Below, in pieces: positions 1 to 6,338 of a DNA stretch of 9,500 nucleotides; the first letter of the stretch is position 1, and every line of letters starts with the position of its first letter. The DNA comes from Bacteroidota bacterium (GTDB lineage: Bacteria > Bacteroidota > Bacteroidia > Bacteroidales > Prolixibacteraceae): contig JABMPI010000222.1 in NCBI GenBank assembly GCA_013203755.1, positions 1 to 9,500 of the forward strand, written 5' to 3'. The notes beneath the pieces are model-generated. The model had not been told where the DNA came from and ran no database searches. It worked only from the letters and a program-made list of their open reading frames with translations. Position numbers and translations under genes: made by a program.

Positions 1-352
1 GTTTTTGGTTGTACTGCGCCTTCGAGCCATTTTTGAACATGGCAGAAAGACAATATGCAAGCGAGTCGCTTTCGTTACTATAAACGCGTTTTACACCTTC
101 CGATGCCAAATCTATTCGAACATAATATCCGGGAACTGAAGTTGCCAAAACACTGCCATCGTCGGCACGAATGTCACCGCGATTTGGCTCAACAATTATG
201 GTATTTTTGCTCAGATTAGATTCAATCTTTTCCCACTTCTCGTTTTTAATTTGCTGAACAGAGATCATTTTAAAAACTACAACTGCCCCAAACAGAAGTA
301 GTACAAAATATACAATTGCTATACGTGATATTATTGTCCGTCGAATTCCCAC
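1..352 (-). CDS. ftsI: FtsI/PBP3-type septal peptidoglycan transpeptidase, N-terminal fragment (runs off the left edge)
   Basis: About 117 N-terminal residues are visible. A short basic start (GIRRTIISR) is followed by one membrane helix at about residues 11-27, the usual inner-membrane anchor of a class B penicillin-binding protein. After it comes the pedestal-domain signature: R58-G-D-I-R, then D65-G-S-V-L-A-T-S at 65-72, then a YYVRIDL stretch at 76-82. In this family 'RG.I.D..G..LA' opens the non-penicillin-binding module. The catalytic SxxK, SxN and KTG boxes lie outside the window. The start is taken as the GTG at 350-352, the only ATG/GTG/TTG codon between the upstream in-frame stop and the membrane helix; it sits 6 nt after the ftsL-like stop. 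Position as the fourth gene of mraZ-rsmH-ftsL fits the dcw order. Its expected role is crosslinking septal peptidoglycan together with FtsW. Identity is solid; the exact start is less so. Confidence 0.88.
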   Translation of the reverse strand, partial: MGIRRTIISRIAIVYFVLLLFGAVVVFKMISVQQIKNEKWEKIESNLSKNTIIVEPNRGDIRADDGSVLATSVPGYYVRIDLASEGVKRVYSNESDSLAYCLSAMFKNGSKAQYNQK

Positions 353-358
353 GATTAT

Positions 359-706
359 CTATTTTTCTTGAACAATTAATTTTTGCGGCGGCTTCACCGG
401 CTCCTGCAAACCAATATTCGCGTCTTCTACTTTTTTCGCGACTTCAGAGGGTCGGCTGGCACCCATTAGTTTTGCCGACATGGTTTTAGATTCGGAACGC
501 AACTCGTCGAGCTCATCTTGCAAAACTTCGATTTGCCTGATTGTTCGCTCCGACCAGTTTCTGTTAGTAATTAACATGATGCCCATAAAAGCCAAAAACA
601 ACAAAAAAGGCAATTGCTTCGTAATTCGGTCGTCCGTTAAAATGGTACCGCCGATAAACGATTTCATACCTCCTGATTTTTTGCTATTTTTTGATTTTTC
701 AGGCAT
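359..706 (-). CDS. ftsL: FtsL-like cell division protein (Bacteroidota type)
   Basis: This is a 115-residue bitopic protein. A basic N-terminal tail (KSKNSKKSGGMKS) is followed by a single hydrophobic helix at about residues 33-46 (PFLLFLAFMGIMLI). After it comes a charged heptad-like region at about 53-80 (RTIRQIEVLQDELDELRSES) that should form a short coiled coil, and a proline-containing tail. This is the FtsL/DivIC architecture: cytoplasmic tail, one membrane pass, periplasmic coiled coil for pairing with a DivIC/FtsB partner and recruiting FtsW/FtsI. Sequence conservation in FtsL is weak, so the call rests on topology, length and position between rsmH and ftsI. Its ATG lies inside the end of rsmH (8-nt overlap), indicating translational coupling. 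Homologues of this gene are often labelled 'S-adenosyl-methyltransferase' in databases, probably a carry-over from the neighbouring rsmH; nothing in this protein looks like a methyltransferase. Confidence 0.82.
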   Translation of the reverse strand: MPEKSKNSKKSGGMKSFIGGTILTDDRITKQLPFLLFLAFMGIMLITNRNWSERTIRQIEVLQDELDELRSESKTMSAKLMGASRPSEVAKKVEDANIGLQEPVKPPQKLIVQEK

Positions 707-1613
707 GTTCTATTTTTTCTGCTACTCTTAATTTTGCACTTCGCGAACGACTGTTGATTTTTAATTCCTCTTCGCCCGCAATAATTACTTTTCTATTTAT
801 TAATTTGAAGGGAGAAATTACGTTCCCATAAAAATCCTTTTCAATATTCCCTTCGAAATTTCCCGATCTCATAAAATTCTTACACAATCTGTCTTCCAAA
901 CTATGATAAGTAAGTACAACCAATCTTCCGCCTGGTTGCAACAAATCCATAGACGCCTGCATAAATTCTTTGAGCGCCTCCATTTCGTCGTTTACCTCGA
1001 TGCGTAATGCTTGAAATACTTGAGCCAAATATTTATTTTCGATTGCTTTTGGTGCACATTCCGATGCAATATCTTTTAGTTGAGTTGTCGTTCTAATTGG
1101 TCTTTCACTTCGCTTTTTGCAAACAATAGATGCTAATCGTCCGGCATTTTTTATTTCTCCGTACATTCGGAAAACAGATTTTAACCGCTGCTCGGTATAT
1201 TCATTCACCACTTTTGCCGCATCCTTTTCAGCTTCCTGATTCATTCGCATATCCAAAGCACCTTCGAAACGAAAGGAAAAACCGCGCTCCGCAACGTCAA
1301 AATCGTGAGAAGAAACTCCATAATCGGCAAAAATTGCATCCACTTGTTTCACTCCATAGAAATGCATGAAGTTTTTGATGTACCTAAAATTATGACGGAT
1401 AAAAAAAAGGCGGCGGTCGTCTATCACGTTTCCTGCCGCATCTTCATCTTGGTCGAAAGCGAAAAGCCGACCTTCGTCACCCAATTGTTCCAGAATTAAA
1501 CGGGAATGTCCACCGCCACCAAAAGTGGCATCTACAACATCGGAGTTTGAACGAAGATTCATCCCTCCTATACTTTCCTTGGGCAAAACCGGTATGTGAT
1601 AAGCTTGTGTCAT
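699..1613 (-). CDS. rsmH: 16S rRNA (cytosine-1402 N4)-methyltransferase RsmH (MraW)
   Basis: This 304-residue protein is close to the usual RsmH length of about 300-315. It begins with the family's typical HIPVL block at residues 6-10. The SAM-binding loop VDATFGGGGHS is at 27-37, an acidic DQDEDA at 54-59 would contact the SAM ribose, and ADYGVSS at 96-102 is the motif that usually reads LDLGVSS. GFSFR and LDMRMN follow at 111-125, FQALRIEVNDE at 200-210, LTYHSLEDR at 234-242, and the C-terminal NSRSRSAKLRVAEK at 287-300. Together these are diagnostic. The enzyme adds the N4 methyl group to C1402 in the 16S rRNA decoding centre. The start is fixed by a 4-nt ATGA overlap with the mraZ stop; the end overlaps the ftsL-like start by 8 nt, so mraZ, rsmH and ftsL are probably translated from one message. 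The D-L to D-Y change in the ADYGVSS motif is mild and not expected to abolish activity. Confidence 0.97.
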   Translation of the reverse strand: MTQAYHIPVLPKESIGGMNLRSNSDVVDATFGGGGHSRLILEQLGDEGRLFAFDQDEDAAGNVIDDRRLFFIRHNFRYIKNFMHFYGVKQVDAIFADYGVSSHDFDVAERGFSFRFEGALDMRMNQEAEKDAAKVVNEYTEQRLKSVFRMYGEIKNAGRLASIVCKKRSERPIRTTTQLKDIASECAPKAIENKYLAQVFQALRIEVNDEMEALKEFMQASMDLLQPGGRLVVLTYHSLEDRLCKNFMRSGNFEGNIEKDFYGNVISPFKLINRKVIIAGEEELKINSRSRSAKLRVAEKIEHA

Positions 1614-2071
1614 TTGCCCTCAATTTTTCGTTGACGTTTTTGCTTTAGCTTCTCAAGGAATTCGGCTCTACTCATTTCCGACTCATTAGATTCTCTGGCA
1701 GCCAGCAAACGAATAGATTCGCCCATTCCAATAAATTCAACTCCTTTTTCCAATTTTGCATACTCCAAATAACCTGCGGGAATATTAATTCTTCCGTTGC
1801 CCGCCATGGTTACTTTTACAAAATTTTGATAGAAAAACTGAAGTAATTTATCATCGTCCTCATCAAATGGGTCGAGCGTACTTTTAAATTCAGCAACCCG
1901 CTCTTGCCAATGTTTATTGGTGTGAATATCAAGACATTCTTTGTGCAGGCTCATCTCTAAAACGAGCGACTCCAATGCCAATTCGCCCATCTCCTTTTTA
2001 AAGGCAGATGGTAGAACTATCCGACCTTTGTCGTCGATAGTAGCATTGTATGTACCTGCAAATTCAATCAT
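1610..2071 (-). CDS. mraZ: MraZ, transcriptional regulator of the dcw operon
   Basis: With the chosen start this is 153 residues. It carries two AbrB/SpoVT-type swapped-hairpin half-domains: GTYNATIDDKGRIVLP at about 6-21 and VTMAGNGRINIPAGYL at about 87-102. The DDKGR and GNGR turns are the hallmark of MraZ. A lysine- and arginine-rich tail (KLKQKRQRK) closes the protein. MraZ proteins form ring-shaped oligomers that bind repeated GG-containing boxes upstream of their own gene. An in-frame ATG exists 18 codons upstream (2123-2125), but that extension (MFWNNFLLLPLINQDYLK) does not resemble MraZ and would run through the apparent binding boxes. The family normally starts directly before the '(F/I)GTY...DxKGR' block, so the ATG at 2069-2071 is preferred. 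The gene is first in the dcw cluster and its stop overlaps the rsmH start (ATGA). The function call is firm and the start fairly firm. Confidence 0.93.
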   Translation of the reverse strand: MIEFAGTYNATIDDKGRIVLPSAFKKEMGELALESLVLEMSLHKECLDIHTNKHWQERVAEFKSTLDPFDEDDDKLLQFFYQNFVKVTMAGNGRINIPAGYLEYAKLEKGVEFIGMGESIRLLAARESNESEMSRAEFLEKLKQKRQRKIEGK

Positions 2072-2115
2072 TTTTAAATAATCTTGATTTATTAACGGTA
2101 AAAGTAAGAAATTAT

Positions 2116-2150
2116 TCCAAAACATGCCACCTTATTCCCTTCTGTTCCAC
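2116..2150 (-). promoter_or_regulatory. Putative MraZ-box array (four GG-core pentamers, 10-bp period)
   Basis: Read on the mraZ coding strand there are four pentamers, GTGGA (2150-2146), AGGGA (2140-2136), GTGGC (2130-2126) and TTGGA (2120-2116). Each is separated from the next by exactly 5 nt. Known MraZ sites are tandem TGGGN-like repeats with 5-nt spacers, giving a 10-bp helical repeat that suits the MraZ ring. The array lies 45-79 nt upstream of the preferred mraZ ATG. All four share the GG core; none is a perfect TGGGN, so affinity is uncertain. Confidence 0.6.
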
Positions 2151-2178
2151 GACATTCAAAACACATCCTCTCCTGTTT

Positions 2179-2229
2179 TTGTTTAAAACATGTTCAATAC
2201 TTGTTTAAAACATGTTTGTTTTTAAACAA
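2179..2229. repeat. Cluster of three related TTGTTTAAAA repeats, candidate operator
   Basis: The 16-mer TTGTTTAAAACATGTT occurs twice with no mismatch, at 2179-2194 and 2201-2216. The copies start 22 bp apart, about two helical turns. A third, inverted relative follows at 2216-2229: read on the minus strand it begins TTGTTTAAAA, and it is itself a perfect palindrome (TTGTTT, two bases, AAACAA). Each 16-mer also contains TGTTT-A-AAACA dyad symmetry and the palindrome AACATGTT. The spacing and symmetry look like binding sites for a dimeric regulator in front of mraZ, the glsA-like gene, or both. The regulator is unknown. Confidence 0.55.
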
Positions 2230-2336
2230 CCACACTTTCAATATGCCTAAAATCAATCACTTAATTGAATTAAAGAAAAAACACTCCATTAGTTAATAAC
2301 TCCACTAAAATCGTTAATAAGTATGATTTGAAATTG

Positions 2337-2350
2337 CATTGACATCAATG
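2337..2350. promoter_or_regulatory. Interrupted palindrome in the mraZ/glsA divergent region
   Basis: CATTGA (2337-2342) and its exact reverse complement TCAATG (2345-2350) flank a 2-nt centre. It lies about 107 nt upstream of the glsA-like start and could be an operator. A 6-bp-arm dyad in AT-rich DNA may also occur by chance, so this is tentative. Confidence 0.25.
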
Positions 2351-2456
2351 AGATAGCTAACAGAAAAACATTTATTTTCCTACAATTCAGATAAAACAAC
2401 CCATGGTTTTAATTTTTGCCGATTTTTTACTTAATTGCCGCATAAAACTTTGAAAC

Positions 2457-3293
2457 GTGGAGGAAAAAAATTCTAAAGAATTCAAGCCAATTGATATTAA
2501 GGTGTTGTTTGTAGGCAAAAGTCCGAGACTGGGTAAGATAATACCGGGCTTTATTTATCGATACATCAGCCATATTGTACAACTGGAATTTATCAATGAT
2601 TTTCTAAAAAGAAATGGCCATTTAACAGGAATTGATTTTGTTGACCAGGTGGTAACAGAATTCAATGTAAAAGAACACATTTACGGCTACGAAAATATTC
2701 CTGATTCCGGGCGTTTTATATTTGCCAGCAACCACCCTCTTGGAGGTTTCGACGGAATGCTTTTAATGAAATACGTTACTAAAAAGCTGGGGGAAATAAA
2801 ATTTCTTTCCAACGATATATTAATGAATATCCCAAACTTGAGTTCCATGTTTCTGGCCGTTAATAAACATGGCGGACATAGCAGGGAAGCAACCCGAATA
2901 CTTTTAGATACTTATAATTCTAACTCGCAAATTTTAATTTTTCCGTCGGGATTAGCCTCTCGAAAAATTAAAGGTGAAATTATGGATTTGGACTGGAAAA
3001 AGCATTTTATTTCTAAATCGATAAAACACAAACGCGATGTTATTCCAATTTTTATTGATGGAAGAAACTCGAAACGATTTTATAGAGTCGCAAAAATCAG
3101 AAAATTCTTACACCTAAAATGGAATTTGGAAATGTATCTACTTCCTGACGAAACGGTAAGACATAAAAATGCAGACATACCTATTTATTTTGGAAAACCC
3201 ATTCCTTATACTAAATTCGACAAATCGAAAACACACAAAGAATGGGCCGATTGGGTAAAAGACCAGGTATATAAATTACCAACTGTAATTTAA
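2457..3293 (+). CDS. glsA: PlsC-like lysophospholipid-type O-acyltransferase (GlsA-like, glycine lipid synthesis)
   Basis: This 278-residue protein belongs to the lysophospholipid/glycerol-phosphate acyltransferase (LPLAT) superfamily. The catalytic block is ASNHPLGGFDG at 90-100, with His93 as the presumed general base and Asp99; the spacing is H-X5-D rather than the classical H-X4-D. FPSGLASRK at 162-170 corresponds to the 'FPEGTRS' substrate-binding block, and VIPIFIDGRNS at 195-205 to the later 'VIPV' block. There is no signal peptide or clear multi-pass membrane region, so it is probably a peripheral inner-membrane enzyme. The start is a GTG because an in-frame TGA lies two codons upstream and the next Met is at residue 101, after the catalytic His. 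It is followed 83 nt later by a GNAT/hemolysin-type N-acyltransferase. In Bacteroides that pairing (GlsB making N-acyl glycine, GlsA adding the second acyl chain) produces glycine lipids. The superfamily call is strong; the glycine-lipid role is inferred from the pairing. A phosphatidic-acid-forming PlsC role is the alternative. Confidence 0.78.
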   Translation: MEEKNSKEFKPIDIKVLFVGKSPRLGKIIPGFIYRYISHIVQLEFINDFLKRNGHLTGIDFVDQVVTEFNVKEHIYGYENIPDSGRFIFASNHPLGGFDGMLLMKYVTKKLGEIKFLSNDILMNIPNLSSMFLAVNKHGGHSREATRILLDTYNSNSQILIFPSGLASRKIKGEIMDLDWKKHFISKSIKHKRDVIPIFIDGRNSKRFYRVAKIRKFLHLKWNLEMYLLPDETVRHKNADIPIYFGKPIPYTKFDKSKTHKEWADWVKDQVYKLPTVI

Positions 3294-3341
3294 TAGCACA
3301 AATTAATAACGAAATTACAACTAACATTTATTAGATTTTTA

Positions 3342-3349
3342 TAATTTTG
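3342..3349 (+). promoter_or_regulatory. Putative -7 promoter element for the glsB-like gene
   Basis: TAATTTTG matches the Bacteroidota sigma-A -7 consensus TAnnTTTG exactly and lies 27 nt before the glsB-like ATG, inside the 83-nt gap after the glsA-like gene. A matching -33 TTTG is not evident at the expected distance, so the site is plausible rather than proven. If real, the second gene has its own promoter in addition to read-through. Confidence 0.4.
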
Positions 3350-3376
3350 CATTCCATTGTTCAAAAATACACGTAA

Positions 3377-4336
3377 ATGAAAGAGATAATTGCACCCCTT
3401 CCCAGGGAAGAGATTTACGCCGAACTAACCCCCGAGAAACTATTGAGAAAAACCAATAAAGGTGGCAACGAAATATATATTGTAACCCATCACGACTCGC
3501 CCGCATTAATGCACGAAATTGGCCGGCTGCGTGAGATTACATTTCGCGATGCAGGCGGCGGTACGGGCAAAGAGACGGACATAGATAATTACGACACGGC
3601 CGAAGTTCCTTACAAACAATTACTTGTTTGGGATCCGGATGCTAAAGAAATTTTAGGAGGCTACCGTTATATTCATTGTGGCGAGGCTCCGAAAGACGAA
3701 GATGGTGATGTTTTACTCGCTACGTCCCGCGTTTTTACATTCTCCGAAGAATTTGTAAAAGACTATTTACCACACACGCTTGAACTGGGACGCTCGTTTG
3801 TTCAACCTAAGTATCAATCGAGCAAAGCAGGTGCAAAGGCATTATTTGCATTAGATAATCTTTGGGACGGGTTGGGTGCATTAACTGTTGACCATCCTGA
3901 AATAAAATATTTCTTTGGAAAGATTACCATGTACATGCACTTTCATCAGGAAGCCAGAAATCTTATACAATACTTTTTTAGAATGTATTTTAGAGACAAG
4001 GAGAATCTTGCTTATCCGAAAGACCCGGTTGAATTCGATTTTGACGAAGAAGCAATGGAAAAACTTTTTGATGGAAAAGATTACAGTGAAAATTATAAAA
4101 TCCTTATTCAAGGAGTTAGACAATTTGGGGAAAATGTTCCTCCGCTTATTAATGCATACATGAATTTGTCGCCATCGATGAAAACATTTGGCACTATTAA
4201 TAACGAAAAATTTGGCAATGTTTTGGAAACCGGAATTATTCTGACGATTGAAGATATTTACTCGGTAAAAGTTGACAGACACATTGAAACCTACATAAAT
4301 GGCAAGGAAAGCAGTGAGTTTCCTGAAGTGGAATAA
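3377..4336 (+). CDS. glsB: GNAT/hemolysin-type N-acyltransferase (GlsB-like, makes N-acyl glycine)
   Basis: This 319-residue protein is of the 'GNAT family/hemolysin' type related to OlsB of ornithine-lipid synthesis and to Bacteroides GlsB. Recognisable blocks are LREITFRDAGGGTGKETDID at 51-70, YKQLLVWDP at 79-87, ILGGYRY at 92-98, LELGRSFVQPKYQ at 135-147 (the expected active-site and acyl-carrier-binding strand of this family), LFALDNLWDGLGALT at 156-170, and YFFGKITMY at 178-186. The last ~100 residues are a C-terminal extension typical of the Bacteroidota form. Family members transfer a (hydroxy)acyl chain from acyl-ACP to the amine of an amino acid; in Bacteroides the product is N-acyl glycine (commendamide-like), which the partner O-acyltransferase converts to a diacyl glycine lipid. 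The start ATG gives the usual family N-terminus. A putative promoter lies just upstream and a strong terminator 25 nt downstream. The family call is strong; glycine as substrate is inferred, and ornithine or serine is possible. Confidence 0.82.
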   Translation: MKEIIAPLPREEIYAELTPEKLLRKTNKGGNEIYIVTHHDSPALMHEIGRLREITFRDAGGGTGKETDIDNYDTAEVPYKQLLVWDPDAKEILGGYRYIHCGEAPKDEDGDVLLATSRVFTFSEEFVKDYLPHTLELGRSFVQPKYQSSKAGAKALFALDNLWDGLGALTVDHPEIKYFFGKITMYMHFHQEARNLIQYFFRMYFRDKENLAYPKDPVEFDFDEEAMEKLFDGKDYSENYKILIQGVRQFGENVPPLINAYMNLSPSMKTFGTINNEKFGNVLETGIILTIEDIYSVKVDRHIETYINGKESSEFPEVE

Positions 4337-4361
4337 TACCAATTGAAACTTTAATCTAAAG

Positions 4362-4397
4362 AAAAAGGACATTTACCAGTGGTAAATGTCCTTTTTT
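4362..4397. terminator. Bidirectional intrinsic terminator between convergent glsB-like and purF-like genes
   Basis: A perfect 15-bp stem, AAAAAGGACATTTAC (4362-4376) paired with GTAAATGTCCTTTTT (4382-4396), encloses a 5-nt loop (CAGTG). The plus strand continues with T residues, and the minus strand also ends in a T-run because of the opening A5. It lies 25 nt after the glsB-like stop and 42 nt beyond the purF-like stop, so it can end transcription arriving from both sides. Confidence 0.92.
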
Positions 4398-4439
4398 ATT
4401 TTTGGTACTTGCAGTTTTTACAAAACCAGATTTGCAAAA

Positions 4440-6338
4440 TTAATAAGCGCGTTTATCATTCCCTTCAACAAAATTAATAAACGAACCATTAACAACCCTG
4501 TTTCCTCCCGGAGTTGGATAGTTACCCGTAAAATACCAATCACCCAAATCATTCGGACATGCTTTGTGCAGATCTTCTACCGACTGGTAAATAATTTCCA
4601 CTTCTGCTTTACAATCTTCGGGCTTTAGCAATTCGGCTATTTTAGCCGAAACCTGCTCCGGGGTAAACGATTTATATATTTCGCGAACATAATTTACCAT
4701 CTCTTCTTTAGGCAAATTTTGTTGCTCTTTACACTTTTTATAAACATCTTGAATCACCGACTCTTTTCCTTCATCTTTTAACAGAGCAATGGCTGCGTTA
4801 AAGGCAATAAATTTATCCAGTCGTGCCATGTCTATTCCATAGCAATCTGGATAGCGAATTTGTGGAGCTGAAGAGACCACAATAATTTTTTTCGGTTTAA
4901 GCCGATCCAAAATTTTAAGAATACTTTTTTTCAAAGTTGTTCCCCTAACAATTGAATCGTCGATAATTACTAATGTGTCTTCATAGTTTTTAATAACACC
5001 ATAAGTAACATCGTAAACATGTGCAACCAAGTCATCGCGACTGGCATCATCAGCAATAAAAGTCCGAAGTTTAACATCTTTAATAGCAATCTTTTCAACT
5101 CTTGGTTCAAAAGAAATAATGCGTTTAATATCGTCGTTAGTTAGCGAACCATTTTTCTTTTTAATTTCATCAATTTTCCAATCAACCAGATAATTTTTCA
5201 CCCCTTCAATCATTCCATAAAATGCAGTTTCCGCGGTATTCGGTATAAATGAAAAAACAGTATTTTTGAAATCATAATTAATTGATCTCAAAATAGCCGG
5301 ACAAATTAAACGCCCCAACTCTTTCCGTTCCTTATAAATATCTTTATCGCTTCCACGAGAAAAGTAAATGCGCTCAAAAGAACACGATGTTCTTTTATGC
5401 GGAACCCGAATCATCTGATTACTAATGGTACCATCCTTTTTTATAATCAATGCTTCACCCGGAGTAACTTCTTTTACTTCGTTTACACCAACATCCATTA
5501 CGGTTTGAATAACCGCTCGCTCGGAAGCCACCACAACAATCTCATCATCGATATAATAATGAGCAGGTCTAATTCCCCAGGGATCGCGAACCACAAAGGC
5601 ATCGCCATGGCCAACTAATCCGGCAATTGTATAACCACCATCAAAGTCTTTAGTAGAACGTTCGAGTATATTTTGAATATCTAAATTCTTTTCTATTTGA
5701 CTTGAAATTTCGTTGTTTGCAGCGCCTTCGTTTTTGTACCTTCTAAATAGCAGTTGATTTTCCTCATCAAGAAAATGCCCAACTTTTTCGAGCGCTGTTA
5801 CTGTATCTGTGTATGCCTTTGGATGCTGTCCCAAATCAACCAATACACCAAACAACTCTTCGGTATTTGTAAGATTAAAATTTCCGGCAAGTACCAGATT
5901 TCTCGATTTCCAATTATTCTCACGCATTACAGGATGAACCAAATCGACACTGTTTTTACCAAAAGTACCGTACCGTAAATGACCTAAATATAGTTCACCA
6001 GCAAAAGGAAAATTTTTATATGCCCATTCCGAATCATTAATATCAATCTGATCCCACTGAGCTTGCTGCAAGGGTGCATTTATCTCATTAAAAACATCCA
6101 AAATAGGATTTTGCTGAGCCGAACGGTACCTACTTATATATGAATTACCCGGAGGCAAATCTGTTTTTACACAAACCGCACCAGCACCGTCTTGCCCTCG
6201 ATTGTGTTGCTTCTCCATTAACAAATACAACTTGTTTAGCCCATATTTCCAGGTGCCGTATTTTTCCTGATAATACGACAAGGGTTTTAATAATCGTATT
6301 AAAGCAATTCCACACTCGTGCTTAATCTGTTCACTCAT
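4440..6338 (-). CDS. Long amidophosphoribosyltransferase (PurF-like paralogue)
   Basis: The protein has 632 residues against about 470-510 for ordinary PurF. The N-terminal Ntn glutaminase begins at Cys9 (HECGIA), preceded by 8 residues like the short propeptide of Bacillus PurF, whose removal exposes the catalytic Cys. Other glutaminase blocks are NRGQDGAG at 46-53, GHLRYGTFG at 119-127, AGNFNLTNTEEL at 151-162, DGGYT at 233-237 and RDPWGIRP at 251-258. The phosphoribosyltransferase half has the PRPP loop VIIDDSIVRGTT at 457-468 and PQIRYPDCYGIDM at 492-504. The end carries FTGNYPT at 603-609, like the FTG.YPT tail of PurF. Expected reaction: glutamine plus PRPP to phosphoribosylamine, the first step of purine synthesis. 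Extra length lies in a glutaminase insertion (about 58-115) and a longer C-terminal region (about 520-600). The Cys pair that holds the Fe-S cluster in Bacillus PurF (CxxC before FTG) appears replaced by Gly and Tyr. Its ATG overlaps the SPOR gene end by 8 nt. Whether it is the main PurF or a second copy cannot be told here. Confidence 0.88.
   Translation of the reverse strand: MSEQIKHECGIALIRLLKPLSYYQEKYGTWKYGLNKLYLLMEKQHNRGQDGAGAVCVKTDLPPGNSYISRYRSAQQNPILDVFNEINAPLQQAQWDQIDINDSEWAYKNFPFAGELYLGHLRYGTFGKNSVDLVHPVMRENNWKSRNLVLAGNFNLTNTEELFGVLVDLGQHPKAYTDTVTALEKVGHFLDEENQLLFRRYKNEGAANNEISSQIEKNLDIQNILERSTKDFDGGYTIAGLVGHGDAFVVRDPWGIRPAHYYIDDEIVVVASERAVIQTVMDVGVNEVKEVTPGEALIIKKDGTISNQMIRVPHKRTSCSFERIYFSRGSDKDIYKERKELGRLICPAILRSINYDFKNTVFSFIPNTAETAFYGMIEGVKNYLVDWKIDEIKKKNGSLTNDDIKRIISFEPRVEKIAIKDVKLRTFIADDASRDDLVAHVYDVTYGVIKNYEDTLVIIDDSIVRGTTLKKSILKILDRLKPKKIIVVSSAPQIRYPDCYGIDMARLDKFIAFNAAIALLKDEGKESVIQDVYKKCKEQQNLPKEEMVNYVREIYKSFTPEQVSAKIAELLKPEDCKAEVEIIYQSVEDLHKACPNDLGDWYFTGNYPTPGGNRVVNGSFINFVEGNDKRAY

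Larger units (their letters stand above)
2126..2456. other. Divergent control region between mraZ and the glsA-like gene
   Basis: These 331 nt contain no convincing gene. From the mraZ side they hold the upstream three MraZ-like boxes, then the TTGTTTAAAA repeat cluster (2179-2229), an AT-rich stretch with two copies of GTTAATAA (2292-2299 and 2313-2320, 21 bp apart), and a perfect interrupted palindrome at 2337-2350. I could not place a Bacteroidota promoter with confidence in either direction. Immediately before the glsA-like GTG there is an AAACTTTG (2445-2452), one base away from TAnnTTTG but probably too close to the start to serve that gene. Confidence 0.6.

Noticed and set aside
1130..1499. 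Plus-strand frames opposite rsmH
   Set aside because: The minus-strand RsmH motifs are complete over this stretch; the opposite frames show no family signature.
2072..2125. In-frame upstream ATG giving MraZ 18 extra residues
   Set aside because: The extension does not resemble the family N-terminus and overlaps the putative MraZ boxes; the internal ATG gives the standard start.
2179..2229. CRISPR-like array
   Set aside because: There are only two identical 16-mers with a 6-nt separation and a third inverted relative; spacer and repeat lengths do not fit CRISPR and no cas genes are present.
2445..2452. AAACTTTG as promoter of the glsA-like gene
   Set aside because: It is one mismatch from TAnnTTTG, but lies only 4 nt before the GTG, so a transcript starting there would lack a proper start region; the -33 element is also misplaced.
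3881..4372. 163-codon open frame on the minus strand
   Set aside because: It lies opposite the well-conserved GlsB-like gene, has low-complexity Phe/Lys/Ile-rich content, no recognisable domain, and runs into the terminator hairpin.
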